In this document: in pieces, positions 22,925 to 29,257 of the stretch
How the letters are laid out: each line of letters begins with the position of its first letter
How positions within the stretch are numbered: position 1 is the first letter of the stretch
Assembly: GCA_046728075.1 (NCBI GenBank)
Contig: JBKPDV010000222.1
Location: forward strand, 1 to 29,257
DNA from: JBKPDV01 sp046728075
Lineage (GTDB): Bacteria > Acidobacteriota > Thermoanaerobaculia > UBA5066 > Gp7-AA6
DNA: 29,257 nt
Direction: 5' to 3'
The notes under the pieces: model-generated
Told to the model about the DNA's origin: nothing
Database searches by the model: none
Seen by the model: only the letters and a program-made list of their open reading frames with translations
Translations under genes and position numbers: made by a program

Positions 22925-25381
22925 TTACGGGATGGCAAGGCGGCGGATCAGGTCCTGGAAGCGCGGGTCGGATCGAGAGTCGTCGAAAGAGCCGTCGACT
23001 TTGAGGTAGACGAGCAGGCCGCCGCGGCCTTCGTAGCCTTTCTGAAGCCAGGCGAGAGACTCCTCGCGATCCCAGCCGGAATACGCCGCTGCGAAGTCAT
23101 ACTCTGAAATGAAGCGGCGCCTGGAAAGGTCCAGCATCTGCCGCAGCACTTTCCGCGCTTCGTCCTTGTTGCCCATGACTCCGTAGGCACGCGCGAGAGC
23201 GGCCCTCGGCAGCATCTCGTTTGGAGACGATTCGCTCGACCGTTTGGCTGCGGCGATCGCGTCTTCGAAACGGGAGACCTTCTGATAGGCGAAGCTGGCC
23301 CAGGTGCAGTGGCCGGCGACGGTCGGGTCCGTTTCGAGGATCTTCCGATAAAGATCGATCGACTGATCGTACCGGCGAGCGTAGTAGAGGAGCCGGGCTC
23401 GTACGCATCCGGAGCTCGTGCTGACGGGGTCGAACTCCAGGGCCCGCGACGCCTCGGCCAGAGATTCGTCCGCCTTTCCCTGAGCGCTCAAGAAGAGGCC
23501 GTTCATCTGGTGAATCAGCGCGGAGCCGGGATTCAGCTCCGAGGCGCGGCGGAACTCGGCGCGCGCTCCCTGCCAGTCGAACTCGTAGAAGAGCTTGACC
23601 TGGGCGAGCGAGGAATGGCCCTCGCCGAGGCTCCCGTCGAGCTGCAACGCGCGCTCGATCGCGGCTTTGGCCTTGGGCATCGCTTCGCGCGGAGGCAGAA
23701 GGCGGCCGGCCAGCTGGATGTAGGTGTCGGCGAGGCCGGCATATGCGAGGGCGTAGTTCGGGTCCTTGTCGATCGCGCGATTGAAGTACTCGACCGCCTG
23801 CGTCAGCGATTCCGGAGTGACTCGAGAAAACGCGACCCGTCCCTGGAGATATGCCTGATACGCCTCCGGATCGACCGCGCGTCCGCCGGCCAGCTGCGAG
23901 CTCTCCTCCGGCGCGACCTGGATGCGAATCTCACGCGCGATCGCGCTGGCGACCTCGCCCTGCAGGACCAGAACGTCGCGGAGGTCGCGCTCGTAGGTCT
24001 CCGCCCACATCTGCCTGTCGGAGGCGACCTGAATGAGCCGCGTGTTGATGCGCACACGGTCGTTCGAGCGAAGGACCGAGCCCTCCACGACGGCATCGAC
24101 GTTGAGCTCTTTTCCGATCTCCGGAAGAGACTTCTTCGCGCCTTTGTAGCGCATCGCCGACGTGCGGGAAATCACGCGGAGCGCCGAGATCTTCGAGAGC
24201 TTGGCGATCAGCTCGTCGGTCATTCCGTCGGCGAAATAGTCCTGCGCGGAGTCGCGGGAGAGGTTTTCCAGCGGCAGAACGACGAGCGACTTGATCTCCG
24301 CTGCGGCTGCCGGCTCGGCAGGTGGGCGAGCGCGCGGTCCCGCGACCTTCCAGAGAGCAAACGCGACGGCCACGAGCGCCACGCCTGCCGCCGCGGCGAG
24401 GACCGCCGGCCGTCTGAGCCAGGAGCTCGTCCGAGCGGGCGTTCTCTGAATGGAGCCGCTGGAAGAGAGGCTTCCGGGCGGCAGTGCGCCTGTGATTTCG
24501 GACGTGATCATCGGCGACCCGCCGCTCAAGTCCCGGAGGAGCCGCCGCAGGTCCACGAACATGTCTCGGGCGGATTGATAGCGCTCGTCGCGGTCTTTTT
24601 CGAGCGCCTTGAGAATGATGTCCTGCAGCTTTTCGGGCAGGCCGGGATTGATCTGCCGGGGAGGCACGGGCGCACGCTCGAGGATGCCGCTCAAGATCAC
24701 GGCCGGCGTCTCGCCGCGAAACGGAAGATCGCCGACGGCCATCTGATAAAGGACCGTGCCGAAAGAGAAGAGGTCGGTACGCGCGTCGAGCTCCAGGCCG
24801 CGGGCCTGCTCCGGCGACATGAATGCAACGGTGCCCACCGGGGCGCCCGGCGTCGTGAGGTGAGGCATGGTGGTCTGCGTGTCCGCCGGGACGACGAGGG
24901 AGCCGGCGGGCGGCTGCAGGAACTTGGCGAGGCCGAAATCCATGATCTTGGCGCGGCCGGAGGCGGTCACGAAGATGTTGGCCGACTTGATGTCGCGGTG
25001 AATGACACTCCGGCCGTGCGCCGCGTCCAACCCATCGGCGATCTGAATGGCGAGCGGGAGGAGCCGCTCGAGCGGGAGTGGACCCTGCTTCAGCAGCTCC
25101 TCGAGAGTCGAGCCCTCGAGAAACTCCATGGCGATGAAGTGGTACCCTCCGTCCTCGCCGACGTCATGGACCGTGCAGATGTTCGGGTGGTTCAGGAGGG
25201 AAGCCGCGCGCGCCTCACGCTGGAATCGCTCGACGGCCTCGGGTACCAGACGATTCTCCGCGACGAACTTCAGAGCGACGTGGCGCCCGAGCCGGATATC
25301 CTCGGCCTCGTAGACCACGCCCATTCCGCCCTGACCGAGCATCTTGAGGACGCGATAGTGGGAAAACGTCTTGTCTAGCAC
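22925..25381 (-). CDS. Ser/Thr protein kinase with TolB-like and TPR domains
   Basis: An 818-residue signalling protein. The kinase domain (about 9-285) has the glycine loop LGQGGMGVVY, ATP Lys38 in VALKF, catalytic HRDIKSAN (128-135), DFG (148-150) and GTVAFMSPEQ, so it should be active. One membrane helix follows (about 326-344). Outside the cytoplasm are a TolB/CyaB-type N-terminal domain (SLVVLPLENLSRDSAQDYFADGMTDEL...) and a long run of TPR repeats (about 505-800) for protein binding. This layout is frequent in acidobacteria. The ligand and targets are unknown. The start is GTG at 25381 and gives the expected N-terminus (LDKTFSHYRVLKMLG); no strong ribosome site is seen. It is divergent from the sulfotransferase gene and followed by a membrane protein. 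Confidence 0.93.
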   Translation of the reverse strand: MLDKTFSHYRVLKMLGQGGMGVVYEAEDIRLGRHVALKFVAENRLVPEAVERFQREARAASLLNHPNICTVHDVGEDGGYHFIAMEFLEGSTLEELLKQGPLPLERLLPLAIQIADGLDAAHGRSVIHRDIKSANIFVTASGRAKIMDFGLAKFLQPPAGSLVVPADTQTTMPHLTTPGAPVGTVAFMSPEQARGLELDARTDLFSFGTVLYQMAVGDLPFRGETPAVILSGILERAPVPPRQINPGLPEKLQDIILKALEKDRDERYQSARDMFVDLRRLLRDLSGGSPMITSEITGALPPGSLSSSGSIQRTPARTSSWLRRPAVLAAAAGVALVAVAFALWKVAGPRARPPAEPAAAAEIKSLVVLPLENLSRDSAQDYFADGMTDELIAKLSKISALRVISRTSAMRYKGAKKSLPEIGKELNVDAVVEGSVLRSNDRVRINTRLIQVASDRQMWAETYERDLRDVLVLQGEVASAIAREIRIQVAPEESSQLAGGRAVDPEAYQAYLQGRVAFSRVTPESLTQAVEYFNRAIDKDPNYALAYAGLADTYIQLAGRLLPPREAMPKAKAAIERALQLDGSLGEGHSSLAQVKLFYEFDWQGARAEFRRASELNPGSALIHQMNGLFLSAQGKADESLAEASRALEFDPVSTSSGCVRARLLYYARRYDQSIDLYRKILETDPTVAGHCTWASFAYQKVSRFEDAIAAAKRSSESSPNEMLPRAALARAYGVMGNKDEARKVLRQMLDLSRRRFISEYDFAAAYSGWDREESLAWLQKGYEGRGGLLVYLKVDGSFDDSRSDPRFQDLIRRLAIP

Positions 25382-25508
25382 TCTGGCAATGCGCTGTCTG
25401 TGATTTGAATCCGCTGTGGAGCGGGCTCTCTCGAGGGGAACGGCACGATTGGCGCGAGCATGTTAACACTCGCCCGCGAACCGCGGCGACGAGCAGAGGA
25501 GGTTGAGG

Positions 25509-27065
25509 ATGTCGAGCGATTCACGATCCGGAGATTTTGCGTCTTCGGTGACTCCGACGAGCCACCCGCAGGTGGCCAGGTTCTCCATCACGGCCCCCGC
25601 GGACTCTACAGTCGAGGTCGAGTTCGGCACGGATACGAGCTACGGATGGTCCACCGTGCCCGTGCCGGCGCCTCCTGGCGGCGGTCCGGTGTCGATCCTC
25701 GTGGCGGGCATGAAGGCGAGCACCACGTACCACATGCGGGCGCGGATCCAGTTCCCGAACGGGAAGTGGCTCACGACCCCGGATCAGACCTTCGCGACGG
25801 GCGCCCTGCCCTCGGGCATCCTTCCGACGATCACCGCCTCGACCACCGCCGGGCAGACGCCGAGCCCGGGCGTCGAGCTCGTGAACGTGATCGACCCGAT
25901 CGGCATCTCGGTCGTGACGGACTTCGAGGCGAACATCCTCTGGTACTACAACAACGCCGCCGACAAGAGCTGGGAGGGGTATGCGTTCCCGATCAAGCAG
26001 CTGAAGAACGGAAACCTGCTCGCGAGCATCACCAACTTGTATTCGGCCAGCGTGCCGCAGACGATCCCATACAACAGCGTCCTGCGCGAGATCGACCTGA
26101 CCGGCAATCCGATCCGCGAGCTGTACCTGGCGGACCTGAACACCGCGCTCTCGAAGATGAAGACCCCGCAGGGTTCCGTCGTCCAGGCGCTCTGCTACAG
26201 CCACGACGTGCTGCCGCTCTGGAACGGACACACGATCCTTCTTGTCCAGCAGCAGAAGAGCGTCTGGTTGACGGATCCGCCCGGCCCCGGACAGTTCACG
26301 ATCCTGGGCGACGCTCTGGTCGACCTCGATCCGAACTTCAACCCCGTCTGGGTGTGGTCCGTCTTCGACAATCTCGATCCGAACCGGCACCCCTACGAGT
26401 TCGACGCTGCCGACGGCTACGACTGGACGCACTGCAACTGTGTCCAGATCGGGCCGGACGGCAACCTCGTCCTGTCTTCACGCCACCAGAACTGGGTGAT
26501 GAAGATCGACTACGAGGGGGGCAGCGGAGGCGGGGCGATCCTCTGGAAGCTCGGCTATCAGGGCGATTTCACGCTCGTGGGGAGCCAGACGGCCGACACC
26601 GACTGGTTCTTCGCCCAACACTACCCGTTGCTGCTCGAGGCGAAGGGCAACCAGATCACACGGCTGTCCGTCTTCGACAACGGCAACGACCGCTGTTTCG
26701 CCCTTCCCGGAGGCTGCGGCGCGACGAGCCCGGCGCCGCCGCCGCCGTTTAGCCGCGGCGCGATCCTGACGATCGACGAAACCGCGATGCAGGCGAGCAT
26801 CGTCTGGCAGTATCCCTTGAACCAGTATTCCTTCTGGGGTGGAAACGTCGTGCCGCTCATCAACGGCGACATCGAAGTCTGCGCCTCCGAGCCCGTACCG
26901 ATCGGTTCGCCTCCGCCCTCGTCCGACGCGCCGTCCCAGGTCGTGGAGCTGACCAACGGCCCGAATCCTCAAGTCGTCTGGCGGATGACGGTCACCTCGG
27001 GAGGCGCCTACCGCGCGTATCGCATCCCGAGCCTCTATCCCGGTGTGATCTGGAAGGGTGAATAG
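25509..27065 (+). CDS. Aryl-sulfate sulfotransferase (ASST family) without signal peptide
   Basis: A 518-residue propeller enzyme that moves sulfate from one phenol to another without PAPS. An N-terminal fibronectin-like domain (about 14-100) precedes the propeller. Candidate active-site residues line up with the characterised enzyme: His232 (YSHDVLPLWNGH), His308 (DWTHCNCVQIGPDGN), Arg325 (SSRHQN) and His371 (FAQHYPLLL), the last being the likely sulfated His. The ATG at 25509 follows GAGGAGG by 6 nt. The product begins MSSDSRSGDF with no signal peptide, and the frame closes at a stop at 25464, so none can be gained upstream. Relatives are normally periplasmic, so this one is cytoplasmic or truncated at its N-terminus. 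Confidence 0.88.
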   Translation: MSSDSRSGDFASSVTPTSHPQVARFSITAPADSTVEVEFGTDTSYGWSTVPVPAPPGGGPVSILVAGMKASTTYHMRARIQFPNGKWLTTPDQTFATGALPSGILPTITASTTAGQTPSPGVELVNVIDPIGISVVTDFEANILWYYNNAADKSWEGYAFPIKQLKNGNLLASITNLYSASVPQTIPYNSVLREIDLTGNPIRELYLADLNTALSKMKTPQGSVVQALCYSHDVLPLWNGHTILLVQQQKSVWLTDPPGPGQFTILGDALVDLDPNFNPVWVWSVFDNLDPNRHPYEFDAADGYDWTHCNCVQIGPDGNLVLSSRHQNWVMKIDYEGGSGGGAILWKLGYQGDFTLVGSQTADTDWFFAQHYPLLLEAKGNQITRLSVFDNGNDRCFALPGGCGATSPAPPPPFSRGAILTIDETAMQASIVWQYPLNQYSFWGGNVVPLINGDIEVCASEPVPIGSPPPSSDAPSQVVELTNGPNPQVVWRMTVTSGGAYRAYRIPSLYPGVIWKGE

Positions 27066-27118
27066 ATCCCACCGATGCCGTGCTCACCAGGGCTCTTGCG
27101 CGTTCGTGACGGGAGTGA

Positions 27119-28048
27119 CTAGGCCGGCGGCGGAGGCAAGTGGGACAGTTTTTCGGGATTCGTGACGATGTAGATTGACTGGATACGTCCGTCCCTCGCC
27201 TCGACGGTAAACACCGACTGTGGCCGTCCGTCCAGATAGCTCACGATGCCCGGCTCGCCGTTGATCTCCACAATCTGCTGAAGAACGTTCATGGACGCGA
27301 GCCTTCTCAACCCATAAACGCTCACCCGGGCCACGTTGTCCGCGCCGTGGATCGGAAGCGCGAGGGCGGCCGCTTTGCCTCCACCATCCGTGTGCATCAC
27401 GACGTCGCTCGCGAGCAGCGCGATCAGACCCTCCATGTCGCCGTTTCCGGCCGCGTGGTGGAAGCGCTCGAGGAGCTCGGTTCGCTCCCGGGCGGATGCG
27501 CTGAAGCGCCGCCGCTCCAACCGGACATGCCGTCGAGCCCTGTGCAAGAGCTGCCGGCAATTGTCTTCGGTCAGGCCGAGCATTGCGGCGATCTCCGCGT
27601 GCTTGTAATCGAAGACCTCGCTCAGGAGAAACACGGCTCGCTCGACCGGTGTCAGGCGCTCCAGCAATAAGAGGACCGCCATCGAAACGGACTCGTCGAC
27701 TTCCGCAATTCGGGAGACGTCGCTTCCCGGCTCGGTCACGAGCGGCTCGGGCAGCCACTCGCCCACGTATGTCTCGCGCCGCGCACGGGCAGATCCGAGT
27801 TGGTTGATGCAAACACGGCTCACGAGCGTGACCAGGAAAGCCTTGGGCGACCGAATGTCGTCCCGCGACGCACGCTGCCATCGGAGGAACGCGTCCTGGA
27901 GGGCGTCCTCGGCATCGGCCACGCTTCCCAGCATGCGGTACGCGATGGAGAAGAGGAGAATGCGATGCTGTTCGAACACGGCCAGGCGGTTTTCCTCTCG
28001 GCCGCTCACCAACGGCGTCGCCGAGGATTCGTCAGATTCGGTGGTCAT
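27119..28048 (-). CDS. ECF41-type RNA polymerase sigma factor with SnoaL-like C-terminal domain
   Basis: A 309-residue extracytoplasmic-function sigma factor. Region 2 (about 20-90: RILLFSIAYRMLGSVADAEDALQD) contacts the -10, and region 4 (about 120-180: LTPVERAVFLLSEVFDYKHAEIAAMLGLT) contacts the -35. The ECF41 linker motif WLPEP is at 98-102. A SnoaL/NTF2-like C-terminal domain (about 190-309) carries the other two group motifs, DGGGK (221-225) and NPEKL (297-301). In this group the C-terminal domain replaces a separate anti-sigma factor. It starts 7 nt after the stop of the DoxX-like gene, so translation may be coupled. The usual ECF41 partner (carboxymuconolactone decarboxylase, oxidoreductase or epimerase) is replaced here by that DoxX-like protein. 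Confidence 0.92.
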   Translation of the reverse strand: MTTESDESSATPLVSGREENRLAVFEQHRILLFSIAYRMLGSVADAEDALQDAFLRWQRASRDDIRSPKAFLVTLVSRVCINQLGSARARRETYVGEWLPEPLVTEPGSDVSRIAEVDESVSMAVLLLLERLTPVERAVFLLSEVFDYKHAEIAAMLGLTEDNCRQLLHRARRHVRLERRRFSASARERTELLERFHHAAGNGDMEGLIALLASDVVMHTDGGGKAAALALPIHGADNVARVSVYGLRRLASMNVLQQIVEINGEPGIVSYLDGRPQSVFTVEARDGRIQSIYIVTNPEKLSHLPPPPA

Positions 28049-28055
28049 CGCTCGC

Positions 28056-28526
28056 TTACGCGGACTGTCTTACCGGCGCCGCCGCCAGTGGCTCTCCGCC
28101 ATGGTTGGACCGGCGCTCGGCGGGCTGCGGCTCGCTCCCGGAACGAGTCCTCTTCTGGAAACCGACATACGAAACGATCAATGCCGTCAGAAAGAACAAG
28201 GGATCGACCACGAAGAGAGCGGGGTCGCCGACCGAGAAATGCGCGATGCTGGCGGATGCGAGCGTAATGGCGAAGCCGGCGTAGGCAAATTCCTTCACTT
28301 TGATCGGGACGGTAGGGATCAGCAGCGCCAGGACACCCAGCGCCTTGGCGATCGTCAGCTCGATGCGGAAATAGTCCGGGTAGCCCAGATGCTTGAATGC
28401 TCCTTTCATCGGGCCCAACGGTACCTTCAGGTTGAAGTTGATGGCGCTGAACACCATGACGGCGCACACCGCTCCCGTGGCGAGCCAATAAATCACTCTC
28501 TCTCGTTTCGTCAGCCTCTGAGTCAT
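28056..28526 (-). CDS. DoxX-like membrane protein in ECF41 operon
   Basis: A 156-residue protein with four hydrophobic helices in DoxX-like order: VIYWLATGAVCAVMVFSAINF, IELTIAKALGVLALLIPTVP, FAYAGFAITLASASIAHFS and DPLFFLTALIVSYVGF. The loop KHLGYPDYFRI between helices 1 and 2 is typical of the DoxX-like (DoxX_2) family. The last 35 residues are polar. It is the first gene after the candidate ECF41 promoter at 28599-28625 and the sigma gene follows after 7 nt, so it is the likely target of that sigma factor. The biochemical role is unknown. Confidence 0.85.
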   Translation of the reverse strand: MTQRLTKRERVIYWLATGAVCAVMVFSAINFNLKVPLGPMKGAFKHLGYPDYFRIELTIAKALGVLALLIPTVPIKVKEFAYAGFAITLASASIAHFSVGDPALFVVDPLFFLTALIVSYVGFQKRTRSGSEPQPAERRSNHGGEPLAAAPVRQSA

Positions 28527-29257
28527 GAGGTCCTCCGATTCTGGTTGAGCCCGCCGGCCCGGCTCGCGATTTCGAGCTGCCCCGGCCTCGAAACGTTAGA
28601 CCGGACAGGTCGTTGGAATGTGACGTCTTCCCCCGTTCATGCCAGCCTTTCAGGCCTGGAGCGCACTCCCGCTTCAGGCCCTCTCAACGACATATGGGCT
28701 ATTTGCCCCGATGGTTGCCGCTCAGGAGCGCCCAGACAGCACGTCTTACTGGACGGAGAACGACCGGTCGCTGCCCGGGAGCGGATTCCGGGGCGGCAGC
28801 CTCAGACGCGGACAAAGCTATCGACCGATACCAACGTGTAATTGCCTCACCGTCTCGCGTGGGCTCTGATCCGGTTCGTATACGAATCCGATCTGTCGAA
28901 CAGCGGACGGATTCGAGTACGCGCAACGGATCCCGAAGGACCCTCGCATGACCCAATTACGCAGAAACACCGATTCATTCCAGCCGGGCTTGTGATCTCC
29001 CGAAGGGGGGTGATCACGAGCGCGTTCCTTGTCGGCTCCGTCGCCAGGAAGCCGGGCGTTACGGGATGAACGCGATCCGGCGCTCCTGTATCAGGGGTCA
29101 TGACGCCTCTCGGTAGTCTCCAATTGATTTCCGCGCTGCAATACCGACACCCATTTCGAAATCCGGCTCGCCGACGAGCGGAGTCACACGCAGTGGGGCT
29201 GGCTGGTTCGTCTCGGAGCATCTCTTGGACGTGCCGCTCGTCAAGGCGGACTGATTC
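28527..29257. other. Long gene-free end region with palindromes
   Basis: Apart from the ECF41 promoter I see no convincing gene; open frames here lack ribosome sites and family motifs. It holds the perfect 12-bp palindrome TTCGTATACGAA (28875-28886), a hairpin GAATCCG...CGGATTC (28884-28914) with an inner CTGT-CGA-ACAG, and GTGATC...GATCAC (28992-29017). A gene cut by the window edge, a structured RNA or decayed sequence are all possible. Confidence 0.4.
28599..28625 (-). promoter_or_regulatory. Candidate ECF41-dependent promoter
   Basis: On the minus strand CGTCACA (28619-28625) matches the ECF41 -35 consensus TGTCACA at 6 of 7 bases. After exactly 16 nt, GGTC (28599-28602) matches the -10 consensus CGTC at 3 of 4. 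It lies about 70 nt upstream of the DoxX-like start, in the place expected for an autoregulated ECF41 promoter. Confidence 0.6.

Noticed and set aside
23309..25378. A 689-aa open frame on the + strand opposite the Ser/Thr kinase
   Set aside because: It is fully antisense to a kinase with all catalytic motifs, is Arg/Glu/Asp rich without any domain, and arises from GC-rich third codon positions.
25460..26752. A 430-aa frame overlapping the arylsulfotransferase
   Set aside because: Shifted-frame shadow; the sulfotransferase frame has the strong ribosome site and catalytic residues.
28847..29221. A 124-aa minus-strand frame in the end region
   Set aside because: No ribosome site, no family pattern, and it runs over several palindromes; I treat the region as non-coding.
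1..29257. CRISPR array, tRNA, rRNA, integrase or transposase genes
   Set aside because: I looked for regularly spaced direct repeats, cloverleaf-like segments and recombinase motifs and saw none, although reading by eye can miss a tRNA.

Overview
This GC-rich window reads like chromosomal DNA of a soil or sediment Acidobacteriota, plausibly Thermoanaerobaculia-like. That placement is inference from gene style: a Ser/Thr kinase carrying TolB-like and TPR domains, secreted seven-bladed propellers with the 'PCRVLDTRN...DFILDLNGYF' C-terminal domain, PadR and ECF41 regulators, DoxX proteins and a bacterial arylsulfotransferase. There is no rRNA, tRNA, CRISPR array, integrase or transposase that I can see. 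Genes sit on both strands in short transcription units separated by sometimes long non-coding gaps.

Layout. 1-260: a 47-aa lysine-rich peptide gene with a double-glycine leader. 342-1406 (-): two membrane proteins (one DUF1761). 1777-3249 (-): membrane-anchored alpha/beta hydrolase. 3348-3608 (-): small unknown. 3849-6960 (+): secreted tandem-domain protein, PLP-dependent decarboxylase, VOC/PhnB-like protein. 6980-8351: divergent PadR regulator and CPBP intramembrane protease. 8467-10344 (+): a second copy of the peptide locus, a cupin, an orphan Hcp and an 82-aa protein. 10524-12477: secreted beta-carbonic anhydrase convergent with a CPA2 antiporter. 12928-14721 (+): secreted PQQ-like propeller. 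14947-17747 (-): RnfD-ferredoxin reductase fusion, DoxX, TatA and a small protein. 17944-19599 (-): Vgb-like seven-bladed propeller broken by an in-frame TGA. 19943-22903 (-): DUF1345-like membrane protein, SGNH hydrolase, membrane protein. 22925-25381 (-): Ser/Thr kinase. 25509-27065 (+): aryl-sulfate sulfotransferase. 27119-28526 (-): DoxX-like protein and ECF41 sigma factor behind a good candidate ECF41 promoter. 28527-29257: no convincing gene, several palindromes.

The most interesting signal is a duplicated peptide locus (3-257 and 8467-8740). A block of about 110 nt upstream, holding a perfect 7-bp inverted repeat, and the leader codons are conserved between copies. Conservation stops exactly after the GGA GGG (Gly-Gly) codons, where two unrelated short tails follow. 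This is the pattern expected of double-glycine precursor peptides with variable cores. In copy 2 the tail opens on a perfect 18-bp palindrome, and an orphan Hcp lies under 1 kb downstream. Other items worth checking are the split propeller, the one-chain RnfD-reductase fusion, the ECF41 promoter, and a scattered family of GGGGTCAG-type palindromic sequences.
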